A DNA stretch of 64,000 nucleotides, from the NCBI RefSeq assembly GCF_020829625.1, contig NZ_JAIVFX010000005.1, positions 186,001 to 250,000 on the forward strand. The letters run 5' to 3'. The position numbers were made by a program, and so were the translations under genes. The DNA comes from Nostoc sp. XA010 (GTDB taxonomy: Bacteria > Cyanobacteriota > Cyanobacteriia > Cyanobacteriales > Nostocaceae). Below, one piece after another: positions 44,405 to 54,158 of the stretch (position 1 is the stretch's first letter; each line of letters opens with the position of its first letter). The notes beneath the pieces were generated by a model. That model had not been told where the DNA came from and did no database searches. It saw only the letters and a list, made by a program, of their open reading frames with translations.

Positions 44405-45274
44405 GTGTTTAGTATTGCAGTTCAACAGCAACAGTACAAGACTTATATTCTTTCAGATGAGACTGCTGGTTCTCAGTTGGAAGTGGTACCAGAACGCGGT
44501 GGGATCATCACTCGTTGGCGCATTCAAGGGCAAGAAATTTTCTACCTGGACACTGAACGCTTTACTCATCCTGAGTTGAGTGTCAGAGGTGGGAATCCAA
44601 TTTTGTTTCCTATTTGTGGCAATCTACCAGATAATACTTACACTCACAACGGGCAACAATATACTCTCAAACAACACGGTTTTGCCCGTGAATTGCCCTG
44701 GAAAGCAACAGCACAAGAAACTGGAGATAAAGCTAGTCTTACTGTCGTTCTTAATAGCAATGAGCAAACTAAGGCAGTTTATCCTTTTGATTTTCAACTG
44801 GCTTTCACCTACGAACTTCAAGGTAATACCCTAGAAGTCCGCCAGCAGTATCAAAACTTGTCATCCACACCAATGCCTTTTTCGGCTGGTTTCCATCCCT
44901 ACTTTCTCTGTGGTGATAAAACTCAGCTAGAGCTTGAAATTCCTTCTAAGCAGTATCAAGACAATCAAACTAAGGAATTTCACACTTTTGATGGCAATTT
45001 TGACTTTAGTCGTGATGAAATTGATTTTGCCTTTGGACAGCTAACGAGTAAATCGGCCACTGCGATAGATGGCAGCCGGAAGTTAAAACTCACTTTAGAT
45101 TATGATGATTTCTCTACCTACCTGGTATTTTGGACAGTCAAAGGCAAAGAATTCTACTGTCTAGAACCGTGGAGTGCCACCCGTAACTCTCTCAATACTG
45201 GTGATAACCTGACTGTGTTAGCACCAGGAGCTAGCCATACAGCATCTATAAGGTTGACTGCTAATTTTTTCTAA
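44405..45274 (+). CDS. aldose 1-epimerase family protein
   Basis: 289 residues with a GTG start at 44405 (MFSIAVQQQQYKTYILSDET), 17 bases after an STRR hairpin. The galactose-mutarotase fold shows NPILFPICGNLPDN, QHGFARELPW, PFSAGFHPYFLCG (catalytic His) and CLEPWSATRNSLNTG (general-base Glu). It interconverts sugar anomers or hexose-6-phosphate anomers; the substrate is not evident. It stands alone, before tRNA-Lys. Confidence 0.85.
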   Translation: MFSIAVQQQQYKTYILSDETAGSQLEVVPERGGIITRWRIQGQEIFYLDTERFTHPELSVRGGNPILFPICGNLPDNTYTHNGQQYTLKQHGFARELPWKATAQETGDKASLTVVLNSNEQTKAVYPFDFQLAFTYELQGNTLEVRQQYQNLSSTPMPFSAGFHPYFLCGDKTQLELEIPSKQYQDNQTKEFHTFDGNFDFSRDEIDFAFGQLTSKSATAIDGSRKLKLTLDYDDFSTYLVFWTVKGKEFYCLEPWSATRNSLNTGDNLTVLAPGASHTASIRLTANFF

Positions 45275-45335
45275 ACCACTTTACAAATCTACAGATGTCT
45301 ATGCTATGATTGCAAAGTTGCGAAATGCAGCGAAA

Positions 45336-45407
<72 letters not shown>

Positions 45408-45512
45408 TAAAATTAACATAATATTATTAGATTAAAAGAAGGCGATCGCAGCATCCAAGAAATTTCTGCAATTCGGTAGGATAGGCATAGACTAATCCCA
45501 AACACCATTGTC

Positions 45513-46205
45513 ATGGTAAAAACACTTCCACAGCATTGGACAATTCCCCTTCTGGAAAATGGCGACAAACTCAGCCTTTATGAATTTGAGCGTCGCTATA
45601 ACGCTATGCCTAACTTGAAAAAAGCCGAATTGATTGAGGGAATTGTCTACATCATGCCTGCTGCTTTGCGTTTTAAAAGTCATGGTCAACCGCATGGTTG
45701 GATTCTTACATGGCTCGGTACTTACGAAGTCCCTACACCTGGTGTAGCTTTGGGAGTAGAACCCACCGTGCGCTTAGATTTAGATAACGAACCCCAACCA
45801 GATGCTGTACTTCTGATCAGCCTAGAAGCGGGTGGTCAAGCAAGGCTGAGTGACGATGATTATATTGAAGGCGCACCAGAGTTAATTGTTGAAATTGCTG
45901 CTAGTAGTGTCGCCATCGACCTCCATGCTAAAAAACAAGCCTATCGTCGTAATGGAGTCAAAGAATATATCGTCTGGCAAGTACTTGATCAGAAATTGAC
46001 CTGGTTCTATTTGGAACAGGGTGAATATCTAGAGTTGGCTACTGATAGTAATGGTATTTTGCGAAGTCAAATTTTTCCAGGGTTGTGGTTAGAGGTTGCA
46101 GAGTTATTAGCGGGGAATATGCAGTCTGTGTTAACAGTTTTACAAACAGGCTTGCAATCTCCTGAACACGCAGCATTTGTTCAGATACTAGAGCCTTTTG
46201 CCTGA
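45513..46205 (+). CDS. Uma2 family endonuclease-like protein
   Basis: 230 residues of the Uma2/DUF820 type very numerous in cyanobacteria. The restriction-endonuclease-like core reads EPTVRLDLDNEPQPDAVLLI, PELIVEIAASSVAIDLHAKK and QAYRRNGVKEYIVWQV, with the P-D...E-x-A-x-S pattern (the Lys of the classic motif is displaced to HAKK). Its biological role is not known; some are thought to be linked to mobile elements. Single gene. Confidence 0.85.
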   Translation: MVKTLPQHWTIPLLENGDKLSLYEFERRYNAMPNLKKAELIEGIVYIMPAALRFKSHGQPHGWILTWLGTYEVPTPGVALGVEPTVRLDLDNEPQPDAVLLISLEAGGQARLSDDDYIEGAPELIVEIAASSVAIDLHAKKQAYRRNGVKEYIVWQVLDQKLTWFYLEQGEYLELATDSNGILRSQIFPGLWLEVAELLAGNMQSVLTVLQTGLQSPEHAAFVQILEPFA

Positions 46206-46457
46206 TGCGATCGCTGGTAATGTCAAAATAGTTAGGAGTGCGATCGCTTTGAGATGACCATTTTGGATAATGGGCTACCAGAGCTACTAAATGTAGGGTA
46301 ACTAAATGTACAACAATACAGAGCAAGTATAGGGCATACTACAGCTGTAGAGGGCAAGTATAGAACACATTTATAATAACGAAGGCGTAAACTTTTTCAA
46401 CATAGACACACGACACTAGTTATAATTTCCTATAAGTTGAAAAAACTCTTAAGATTT

Positions 46458-46474
46458 AGCGTAATAAATACGCT
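46458..46474. promoter_or_regulatory. inverted repeat upstream of the aldolase gene
   Basis: AGCGTA (46458-46463) and TACGCT (46469-46474) with a 5-base spacer, about 45 bases before the fba start and inside the likely promoter leader. It could be an operator. Confidence 0.35.
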
Positions 46475-46518
46475 TTTCTCAGACCGACTAGCTGACAACC
46501 ACATTAGGAGGACTATCT

Positions 46519-47598
46519 ATGGCGCTTGTACCACTGCGGCTGCTGTTGGATCACGCAGCTGAAAACGGTTACGGCATCCCAGCTTTCAACGTTAACAATT
46601 TGGAGCAGATTCAGGCGATAATGAAGGCTGCTGTCGAGACAGATAGCCCTGTAATTTTGCAAGCTTCACGCGGCGCTCGTAATTATGCAGGAGAAAACTT
46701 TCTCCGCCACCTGATTTTGGCAGCCGTAGAAACCTATCCTCAGATTCCCATTGTCATGCACCAAGATCATGGTAATGCTCCTTCTACTTGCTACTCAGCA
46801 ATGAAGAACAACTTCACCAGCGTGATGATGGATGGTTCTTTAGAAGCTGATGCTAAGACCCCCGCTAGCTTCGAGTACAACGTTAATGTTACCCGCGAAG
46901 TTGTAAATGTAGCTCATGCTTTGGGTGTAAGTGTTGAAGGTGAACTCGGTTGTTTGGGTTCTCTAGAAACTGGTGCTGGTGAAGCTGAAGATGGTCACGG
47001 CTTTGAAGGTACACTTGACCACTCTCAACTGTTAACCGACCCCGATGAAGCTGTTGACTTCGTAGAAGCAACCCAAGTAGATGCTTTGGCTGTTGCCATT
47101 GGCACAAGCCACGGTGCTTACAAGTTTACCCGCAAGCCGACTGGGGAAATTTTGGCAATCAGCCGCATTGAAGAAATTCACCGCCGTCTGCCTAACACCC
47201 ACTTGGTAATGCACGGTTCTTCTTCTGTACCTGAAGATTTGCTTGCACTGATTAACCAGTATGGTGGTGCAATTCCTGAAACCTACGGTGTACCTGTAGA
47301 AGAAATCCAAAAAGGGATCAAGAGCGGTGTACGTAAAGTAAACATCGACACCGACAACCGTTTGGCTATTACTGCTGCTGTACGTGAAGCTTTGGCTAAG
47401 AAACCAGAGGAATTTGACCCCCGTCACTTCCTCAAGCCTTCTATTACATACATGCAGAAGGTTTGTGCTGAACGCTATCAGCAATTTGGCACAGCTGGCA
47501 ACGCAAGCAAGATTAAGCAAATTTCCTTGGAAGATTTTGCTGCTAAGTATGCTAAAGGTGAACTCAACGTTGTTACCAAGGCAGCTGCTAAAGTTTAA
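46519..47598 (+). CDS. fba: fructose-bisphosphate aldolase, class II
   Basis: 359 residues. Zinc and substrate motifs: [66 protein letters not shown] and [25 protein letters not shown] near the end. It cleaves fructose-1,6- and sedoheptulose-1,7-bisphosphate in the Calvin cycle and glycolysis. The start follows AGGAGGACTATCT, a strong ribosome site. Codon use is highly biased, as expected for an abundant enzyme. Confidence 0.97.
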   Translation: MALVPLRLLLDHAAENGYGIPAFNVNNLEQIQAIMKAAVETDSPVILQASRGARNYAGENFLRHLILAAVETYPQIPIVMHQDHGNAPSTCYSAMKNNFTSVMMDGSLEADAKTPASFEYNVNVTREVVNVAHALGVSVEGELGCLGSLETGAGEAEDGHGFEGTLDHSQLLTDPDEAVDFVEATQVDALAVAIGTSHGAYKFTRKPTGEILAISRIEEIHRRLPNTHLVMHGSSSVPEDLLALINQYGGAIPETYGVPVEEIQKGIKSGVRKVNIDTDNRLAITAAVREALAKKPEEFDPRHFLKPSITYMQKVCAERYQQFGTAGNASKIKQISLEDFAAKYAKGELNVVTKAAAKV

Positions 47599-47615
47599 TT
47601 TTGACAACAAATAAA

Positions 47616-47698
47616 TAGGAGCATAGCAAGACTATGCTCCTAAAAAACTAATAATTTTAATGTTGTCAGAAACCGGGTAAACACCCGGTTTTTTTTTG
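47616..47698 (+). terminator. two tandem terminators after fba
   Basis: First TAGGAGCATAG/CTATGCTCCTA (47616-47642), 11 bp, followed by A-run. Then AACCGGGT (47671-47678) / ACCCGGTT (47683-47690) followed by seven more T, a strong rho-independent terminator. Confidence 0.9.
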
Positions 47699-47727
47699 TA
47701 GCAGTTCTCAATTGCATGGAATATAGA

Positions 47728-48034
47728 CCTAACCCCCAGCCCCTTCCCTGCAAGGGAAGGGGAGCAAAATTCAAAGCCTCTCTCCTTTTAGGCTATCCAT
47801 TACCCGGATCTTTCTTAAGATTTGCGAAAGCATTCACTCAGGTTTTTATAACCCTATTCGTTCGTTATTGATTCTCAATAAAAACGCAGTTTTAGCAAAA
47901 GTATTAAACGCAAATTTGTCAAGTATGCCTAACCCCTCAGTTTTGAAAATAGTTATAAAACCAGGGTTTCAAGATTGTAAAGAAAGATGTGGGTAACGCA
48001 TAGCCTTTTAGGAGAGAGGTTTGGAAGTGAGGTC
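47728..48034. mobile_element. second MITE-like element of the CTCTCTCCTTT family
   Basis: GACCTAACCCCCAGCCCCTT and CCTCTCTCCTTTTAGGCTAT on the left are mirrored by ATAGCCTTTTAGGAGAGAGG and GAGGTC on the right (48000-48034). The 200-bp interior (TACCCGGATC... to ...GTGGGTAAC) is AT-rich, single-copy, with TACCC/GGGTA continuing the inverted arms. The arms resemble those of the 37737 element. No gene. Confidence 0.6.
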
Positions 48035-48104
48035 AAAGTATATTGCTTCCATTCGAGAAGCCCTATATTCATAAGGGCGGTATTGCTCTCCGTGCCCCCA
48101 CTCC

Positions 48105-48917
48105 CTAGAACACCCGATGTTGTAAAGATGGCATTTGACGACGGACTTGTTCGAGCCTAGTGGGCTTGATTTCTGCGATCGCAATTCCCGGTTTTTCCCC
48201 GGCATCGGCTAAAATTACGCCCCAAGGGTCGATAATAACGGCGTGGCCGTGGGTTAGACGGCGGGCGTAGTTATTGCCTGTTTGGGCAGGAGCAATGACG
48301 TAGGCGGTATTTTCGATGGCTCTGGCTTGTAGTAGTACTTGCCAATGGTCTTTGCCAGTAAAGGCGGTAAAGGCCGCGGGAATAAAGATAACATCAGCTC
48401 CCTTATCTGCCAGATGACGGTACAGTTCAGGGAAGCGGACATCATAACAAATGGAAAGTCCTAAATTACCAAGCTTTTCTGAAACATGGACAGGTGGTAG
48501 TTGCGTGCCAGCCACAACCGTGCTGGATTCTCGATAGGTGTTGCCGTCGGGGACATCAACATCAAATAGGTGTACTTTGTAGTAGCGAGAAAGTTCTTGA
48601 CCGTTTGGGTCAATGAGTAGAGTGGTGTTATAAACTTTGCCTGTATTGTCTACCGGAACTGGAAAGCTGCCGCCCAAGATCGTAATTTGAAAGCGTTGAG
48701 CCATTTTTTTCAGAAACTTTTCACTTTCAAGAGCGATCGCATCACCTTGCGCGAGTTTATCTTTTTCTTCTCCCATATAGGAAAAGTTTTCTGGCAAACC
48801 TACCAATTCAGCACCTTGACGCACGGCAAGCTCTATTAATTCTTCTGCCTGTGCCAAATTTTTTTGTAAATCGGGCACACTGGTCAATTGAATAGCGGCG
48901 GCTAAATAAGACTTCAT
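48105..48917 (-). CDS. carbon-nitrogen hydrolase (nitrilase superfamily)
   Basis: 270 residues with the Glu-Lys-Cys triad: VGLPENFSYMG (E), YYKVHLFDVD (K), LSICYDVRFPELY (C). RAIENTAYVIAPAQTG and GHAVIIDPWG are superfamily signatures. It resembles Nit1/Nit2-like amidases, such as deaminated glutathione amidase, but the substrate is not proven. The RVF end is intact. A MITE lies just after the stop codon. Confidence 0.88.
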   Translation of the reverse strand: MKSYLAAAIQLTSVPDLQKNLAQAEELIELAVRQGAELVGLPENFSYMGEEKDKLAQGDAIALESEKFLKKMAQRFQITILGGSFPVPVDNTGKVYNTTLLIDPNGQELSRYYKVHLFDVDVPDGNTYRESSTVVAGTQLPPVHVSEKLGNLGLSICYDVRFPELYRHLADKGADVIFIPAAFTAFTGKDHWQVLLQARAIENTAYVIAPAQTGNNYARRLTHGHAVIIDPWGVILADAGEKPGIAIAEIKPTRLEQVRRQMPSLQHRVF

Positions 48918-49126
48918 AGATTCAACAACGAACAGTTGATTTATGGAAAAGCGATTATCAAAATATATCGTTACTTCAACATCTGTGGAACTTAATTAGA
49001 AATGCCTCAGCCAAGATTTTCTTTACGAGACTTGTTTTATGCTGATCTTAATCTTCCTCTGGGTCATAGCAAACTGAGCAAGATAAAGATTAGGTTGTGA
49101 TCAAACCTTGATAAAAACTGTCTACT

Positions 49127-49720
49127 GTGGATATTTCTATTCTCATTCAAACATTTATCGCTGTGTTTGTCTTGGCGGATGCTGTGGGCAATATACCGAT
49201 TGTTTTAGTTTTGACTAAGGGCATGATGCCAGACCAAAGAAACAAAGTCATAGATAAAGCAATTGTCATTGCGATCGTAGTTCTTTTGCTATTTGCCTTT
49301 GCAGGGCAAATAATTTTAAATTACTTGGAAATCAGTATCGGCTCTTTGCGAGTAGCAGGAGGACTATTGTTGCTGTTAATTGCTTTGCAAATGCTGCGGG
49401 GAGAATTAGATCAGCCGATTATTGAAGAAGGACGCGATGTCGCAATTACTCCATTAGCTTTACCACTGCTAGCTGGGCCGGGGACTTTGACGACGGTGAT
49501 GCTATTGATGTCGAAATCACAGAGTCCGCATATTGCTGTGGCGGTGGGTATCTTAGGAGCGATGTTTGTCACTTGGTTAATTTTGCGTTTAGCAAATCTC
49601 ATTGACCAGTGGATTGGTGCAGAAGGTGGAGTGATTGTGACTCAACTTTTGGGTTTTTTGTTAGCGGCGCTAGCCGTGGAAATTGGTAGTACGGGAATTA
49701 GGGAGTTGTTTTTGAGCTAG
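49127..49720 (+). CDS. MarC family integral membrane protein
   Basis: 197 residues with a GTG start at 49127 and six membrane helices. FVLADAVGNIPIVLVLTKGM, AGGLLLLLIALQMLRGELDQ and TPLALPLLAGPGTLTTVMLL are MarC hallmarks. The family's transport function is unknown. The minus-strand nitrilase gene is divergent, 200 bases away. Confidence 0.88.
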   Translation: MDISILIQTFIAVFVLADAVGNIPIVLVLTKGMMPDQRNKVIDKAIVIAIVVLLLFAFAGQIILNYLEISIGSLRVAGGLLLLLIALQMLRGELDQPIIEEGRDVAITPLALPLLAGPGTLTTVMLLMSKSQSPHIAVAVGILGAMFVTWLILRLANLIDQWIGAEGGVIVTQLLGFLLAALAVEIGSTGIRELFLS

Positions 49721-49868
49721 AAAACTCCTAAAAATATTCTGAAACTGTATACAAATGTAAATAAGTTTGAGAGACGAGGAATTCGCGCCTCTCAAACTTG
49801 TTTATAAAAATTAACCTAAAGTTAGAACAAGATGGATAACTCAAGAGGAGTTTATTGCCAATTGAGTT

Positions 49869-50192
49869 TCAAAGATACTTTTCGAGAGTGGAAGCTAATG
49901 TAGTTTTAGGCACAGCGCCGACTACCATATCCACTTTCTGTCCATCTTTAAAAATCATTAATGTGGGAATACTGCGGATGCCGTACTGACTAGCAACTTG
50001 AGGATTTTCATCCGTGTTGACTTTGACGACCTTAATTTGACCTTTGTACTGTTCGGAGATTTCATCGACAACAGGAGCTACCATACGGCATGGTCCGCAC
50101 CAGGGTGCCCAAAAGTCAACTAAAACGGGTACCTCGCTGTCGAGTACTTCTTGCTTGAAACTAGAATCGGTAACTTGCGCGGCTGTTGACAT
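49869..50192 (-). CDS. trxA: thioredoxin
   Basis: 107 residues from the ATG at 50192 ([20 protein letters not shown]), preceded by GAAGG; the in-frame TTG 18 bases upstream is less likely. The active site is [14 protein letters not shown], and [13 protein letters not shown] holds the cis-Pro. It is a soluble disulfide reductase for Calvin-cycle and other targets. Confidence 0.95.
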   Translation of the reverse strand: MSTAAQVTDSSFKQEVLDSEVPVLVDFWAPWCGPCRMVAPVVDEISEQYKGQIKVVKVNTDENPQVASQYGIRSIPTLMIFKDGQKVDMVVGAVPKTTLASTLEKYL

Positions 50193-50444
50193 GCCTAAAA
50201 CCTTCGTCAATAATATCTGAACTTGGTGAAAATTCTACCATAGCAAAAACCTCAGCTTAGAAGTCCGACGATGTACATTTGCAAAGAAGCTCTAGAATTT
50301 ATTTATAAACATAAGGAACCGCCCGAACAGTAGTCCGGGCGGAGTGTGGTGTGAGGAGTGAACGGAAACATTCGTCTCCGCTATCTCTATTGTAGGCGAC
50401 ATATCGAATTTTTCCAGCAATTGTTTAGGGGGCTGGAAAAATTT

Positions 50445-50612
50445 ATTGAAGAATTGGGGAGTGGGGAGTGGAAGGAGGCAGAGGGGATCTTAGCTGGGAG
50501 CAGAGGGGAAAGAGAAAGAGGTAATTTTTTATTCTACCCGTTGCCGCCAGCAAGAACTGCTTCATCTCCCCCTGCACCCTGCCCCCTGCTTCTTCCTCAT
50601 CTCCCTATTCCC
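50445..50612. repeat. purine/pyrimidine repeat between trxA and guaB3
   Basis: GAGTGGGGAGTGGAAGGAGGC and CTGCACCCTGCCCCCTGCTT type halves mirror each other. No gene. Bases 50329-50345 hold a GCCCGAACAGTAGTCCGGGC hairpin just before it. Confidence 0.5.
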
Positions 50613-51776
50613 TTATTTCCCCATACCTAATTGTTGAGCTTTTTGGTAAACTTTACCCTCGGTTAACAGGGAAGGCGCAATCACAACTTCCACTTGTTGC
50701 ATTTCTTTAATATTTTTGGCTCCTAAAGTGCCCATGCTGGTCTTTAAGGCTCCTAAAAGATTGTGAGTGCCATCATCTAGCCCTGCTGGGCCAACGAGTA
50801 TTTGCTCTAGGCTACCGGTGGTGGCAACGCGAATCCGGGTGCCACGGGGCAACACTGGGCTGGGAGTAGCCATGCCCCAATGATAACCTCGTCCTGGGGC
50901 TTCTGCGGCTCTAGCAAAGGGAGAACCGATCATCACACCATCGGCACCGCAGGCGATGCATTTACAAATGTCGCCACCGGTGATTAAACCACCATCAGCA
51001 ATAATGGGAATATAGTTGCCAGTTTCCTTGTAGTAATCATCTCGTGCTGCTGCACAATCTGCGATCGCAGTTGCCTGTGGTACACCCACACCCAACACCC
51101 CACGGGACGTACAAGCGGCACCAGGTCCAATTCCCACCAGTACGCCAGCCGCCCCAGCTTTCAACAAATTCAAAGTGACTTCGTAAGTCACACAATTCCC
51201 CAACACCACGGGAATGGGCATGGAACGGCAAAATTCTGCTAAATCAAGTGGTACTACAGACTCTGGTGATAGATGTGCAGTAGAAACTACTGTAGCCTGT
51301 ACAAAAAATAAATCTGCCCCAGCTTTGGCTACTGCCTCACCGTATTTACTTGCACCGGCTGGAGTCGCACTTACCGCCGCAATGCCACCTTGTTGTTTAA
51401 TTTCCTGAATCCGTTGTTCAATTAATTCTGGCTTTATTGGTTCGGCATAGAGTTCTTGCATCAGGGCAACAAATTCATCTTTCCCCACAGAGGCAATCCG
51501 ATCTAATATTGGCTCTGGGTCAGTATAGCGAGTGTGAATACCCTCTAAATTGAGGACACCTAATGCTCCTAACTGTGACAAACGTACAGCCATACGAACA
51601 TCTACTACACCATCCATCGCACTAGCAATTATCGGGATTTCTCGCTCAATATTACCAATACGCCACTTAGTATCTGCCAAACTGGGGTCTAGTGTTCTGT
51701 TACCAGGGACTAGAGCAATTTCATCTATTCCGTAAGCTCTGCGAGCTGTTTTTCCCCGCCCAAGTTGAATTTCCAC
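50613..51776 (-). CDS. guaB3: GuaB3 family IMP dehydrogenase-related protein
   Basis: 387 residues, a TIM barrel without CBS domains. MEIQLGRGKTARRAYGIDEI and VPGNRTLDPSLADTKW are typical of GuaB3; GIGPGAACTSRGVLGVGVPQ contains the IMPDH catalytic Cys loop. IADGGLITGGDICKCIACGA is the phosphate-binding region. Characterised GuaB3 in cyanobacteria acts on IMP to XMP; some family members are poorly active. It is a single gene. Confidence 0.92.
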   Translation of the reverse strand: MEIQLGRGKTARRAYGIDEIALVPGNRTLDPSLADTKWRIGNIEREIPIIASAMDGVVDVRMAVRLSQLGALGVLNLEGIHTRYTDPEPILDRIASVGKDEFVALMQELYAEPIKPELIEQRIQEIKQQGGIAAVSATPAGASKYGEAVAKAGADLFFVQATVVSTAHLSPESVVPLDLAEFCRSMPIPVVLGNCVTYEVTLNLLKAGAAGVLVGIGPGAACTSRGVLGVGVPQATAIADCAAARDDYYKETGNYIPIIADGGLITGGDICKCIACGADGVMIGSPFARAAEAPGRGYHWGMATPSPVLPRGTRIRVATTGSLEQILVGPAGLDDGTHNLLGALKTSMGTLGAKNIKEMQQVEVVIAPSLLTEGKVYQKAQQLGMGK

Positions 51777-52210
51777 GCTTTAATTTTTCTTAAATCTGTT
51801 TAAGCTAGGGTATCAAATTGTGAGATATGTTGGGGCGTTTTTTTCCTGAACTACACAGATAAATTTGAGCTACCCAAGCAAACCGCCGCTCGAAACTTTG
51901 ATGGACGCAAATTATTTACCAGGGAGCTAAATGAGCAAAAATTGTTAATTGGTTTTTATATTGTGTTCTTTGAGAGTTGGTGTTGCGCTAGTTTGTGGCA
52001 ATTGGACAATGATAGTGTCTATTATTACTGAGTTAATGTCAATCTTATTGGCATTAGTTCTCTTAATTTACCTATATTTGCTTAGGTCAAGATCAGACAA
52101 ATTCTCATAAATGATACAAAATTGGAATAGTTTGTATCGTTTCCAATCGATAAACCTTCTGAATCTGAAGATTTTCAATTCCAAAATCCAAAATCCAAAA
52201 TTGGTTTGAT

Positions 52211-52780
52211 TTACCGTTTATTTTTAACTGTATCCACACCAGTGTAACCAGTAGTTATCCAAAGTATCGCTCTAGCTCCATCGCGAATAGATTTTTCAAT
52301 AGATTCAGGTGGTTTTTCTGAAGGAACTGGCACTGGTTTTAAATAAATACCTCGACTACCCAAAATAATTTCGCCGATAACACAAGCCCGGCGCATGTGG
52401 AAATCTGAAGTAATCAAATAAACGCTCTTGATGTCACGAGCTTGCAAATCATCTACCAAGGTAGTAAAATTAGTAACAGTATCTACGGCTTCATAGTCCA
52501 AGTGTAAACGTTTGGGATCAACACCAGCTTTGCTAAAAACTCGTTGGGTGAATCTAGCTGGACTACCCCCAGTAATCCAAATTGGTATATTTGGATGCTG
52601 GCGAACAAAGTCGGCCGTAAACTTCTCTCGCTCTAAACGTCTCGTTGAACCACCCAACACTACAACTGCTTGCGGCTGTACAATTTGGTTTTGTACTTCT
52701 TTGTATCCCCACCAGCTCATTAGCGGTAGGACAAAAGCCATAAAATGAAAAGATTTACGTGTAAAAAATAGCTTATTCAA
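52211..52780 (-). CDS. YdcF family protein with N-terminal membrane segment
   Basis: 189 residues. A hydrophobic segment at 10-24 (FHFMAFVLPLMSWWG) anchors the protein; the fold reads PQAVVVLGGSTRRLEREKFT, IPIWITGGSP, LHLDYEAVDTVTNFTTLVDD, VYLITSDFHMRRA, the DUF218 signature. The family includes ElyC-type envelope factors; no function is established here. Single gene with AT-rich flanks. Confidence 0.85.
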   Translation of the reverse strand: MNKLFFTRKSFHFMAFVLPLMSWWGYKEVQNQIVQPQAVVVLGGSTRRLEREKFTADFVRQHPNIPIWITGGSPARFTQRVFSKAGVDPKRLHLDYEAVDTVTNFTTLVDDLQARDIKSVYLITSDFHMRRACVIGEIILGSRGIYLKPVPVPSEKPPESIEKSIRDGARAILWITTGYTGVDTVKNKR

Positions 52781-53201
52781 GGCTCAATAACTTTAATATA
52801 CTAAGTCCAAAATTTCCTCTGGCTAGAAGAAAAACAACAATTGATAGTAGAGTAGCAAACTCCTATAAAGTCTGTCCAAATTTATATTTGGGTGATTTTC
52901 GTGTTGCAGCGCGATTAAGCGTACTTTAAGTTTTTTCTCTAATTGATGGATTATCCTAACCGATATCGGACAATCCATCAAAGGGTTTTAGCATCTTCTC
53001 AAAGAACCCCATTTAGTAGTTGACTTTTCATGTTATCTAGAAAATACCTATCCTAAAATATTGTAAAGTCAGGCAAGCGCTGGTAGGTTTGGCATTGCCT
53101 TTGTTAAATCCTTCTAAAAAATTTGTCTTGAGATGCAGCGATCGCACATTTTGTGAGAATATATAAGCAGGCGATCGCTGATCACAAATAGCTATTAATA
53201 C

Positions 53202-53426
53202 TCACAACAATTCCCTAAATTCTTCACGAGTTATTTGGCAATCGCGTAATATTTGTGCCAGTAAACCACGACCAATTGTTTCACCTGAATGTACAGGAAC
53301 TACTGTCCTGCGCCCATCACTGTGTATCATAATATGATGACCACCACGTACCCTAGCCACTTCAAAATCGACTTTGCTAAGGGCTGCAATAACTTCCCTT
53401 CCTGTGACGCTTGGGAATTGACTCAT
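53202..53426 (-). CDS. hicA: HicA-type toxin (second copy)
   Basis: 74 residues: SVTGREVIAALSKVDFEVAR then VRGGHHIMIHSDGRRTVVPV and IGRGLLAQILRDCQITREEF, the HicA fold with GGHH in place of GSHH. It is distinct from the copy at 34121 at most positions. It overlaps its hicB by 4 bases. Confidence 0.88.
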   Translation of the reverse strand: MSQFPSVTGREVIAALSKVDFEVARVRGGHHIMIHSDGRRTVVPVHSGETIGRGLLAQILRDCQITREEFRELL

Positions 53427-53638
53427 ATATCAACTGCGACTCGCTGAATACCAACAAAGTCCAGTAAATCTTGCTGTTCTTCCTCAAATTCTAAACAAAG
53501 TTCAATCGCTTCTCTAATACGCTCTATTAACTCATCTAAAGTTTTGGCTTGCGTATGACAACCAGGAAGATTTGGGACGGAAGCAACAAAGTAGCCGTCT
53601 GCATCTCGTTCAATAATTACATTAAATTCTCGCTTCAT
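53423..53638 (-). CDS. hicB: HicB-type antitoxin (second copy)
   Basis: 71 residues from the ATG at 53638 (MKREFNVIIERDADGYFVAS), with AGGGAAG seven bases upstream; the longer frame to 53719 runs into the hairpin of an IS605-type remnant. VPNLPGCHTQAKTLDELIER is the HicB core. It sits directly beside that remnant, so its promoter region has been altered or supplied by the element. Confidence 0.88.
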   Translation of the reverse strand: MKREFNVIIERDADGYFVASVPNLPGCHTQAKTLDELIERIREAIELCLEFEEEQQDLLDFVGIQRVAVDI

Positions 53639-53679
53639 CATCAACTTCCCTGAAGTTATATTATAAAGAAAATGCTGAA

Positions 53680-54062
53680 AACCCCGCGCTTTCAAGACGG
53701 GGATGAAAGCTAGTTGCATCTTAAAAGATGCTCATAGTGGTAAAATGTTTTCAACAGGAACGGTAATTAACCTGTATAAAAACCTAACTGCCTAGCGGCA
53801 ATCTGTACCTTGACAATTGAAGATATGGGGTTCTATTCCATAGTTCTAGTTCCTGCCCAGGAATAGGTAAAATCTTCATGGGGACTAGGCAACACAGAAT
53901 TAATTCAAAACAAATTCTTGGAGCAATCCAACTACCGAGGGGCACTCGGAAAGTCAACGCTTGGGGAGAGAACCACCTCTGGGTTAGATACCGCAAGGGG
54001 TTTAATCTAAGTGGACTCGTTGAACCAAGAATCTCCGTGGCTTCAGCCCGGAGAGTGTCAAA
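53680..54062 (+). mobile_element. IS200/IS605-type remnant lacking tnpB, with left end and omega-RNA-like right end
   Basis: The left end has the hairpin CCCCG...CGGGG (53682-53702), GATGAAAGCTAG, and GCATCTT/AAGATGC (53716-53731) followed by GTGGTAAAATG, as before cyanobacterial tnpB genes. The right end (53880-54062) has CCGAG/CTCGG (53935-53949) and GTTGAACCAAGAATCTCC with a CTCCGTGGC/GCCCGGAG hairpin (54033-54053) then AGTGTCAA, the typical 3' end of TnpB guide RNAs. Only about 120 bases lie between the two ends, so the tnpB gene is deleted. The sequence after 54062 would be the guide. Confidence 0.7.
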
Positions 54063-54082
54063 TTCTCTCATTATTGAAAGAG
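53880..54082 (+). ncRNA. candidate orphan omega RNA (TnpB guide RNA) with native guide
   Basis: Scaffold about 53880-54062, guide about 54063-54082 (TTCTCTCATTATTGAAAGAG). The scaffold ends as described for the IS605-type element around it, with a terminal hairpin and AGTGTCAA. Transcription could start from the element's left-end promoter. Whether it is expressed is unknown. Confidence 0.5.
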
Positions 54083-54158
54083 CGATCGCCCCTACAGTGA
54101 GAAAATATAATCAAGCGATCGCTACCCTTAAAACATGAATATATAATTGGCAGACATC

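Noticed and set aside
53784..54071. 95-codon minus-strand frame and an overlapping plus-strand frame
   Set aside because: Both lie in the IS605-type remnant and omega-RNA scaffold; no TnpB residues are recognisable.
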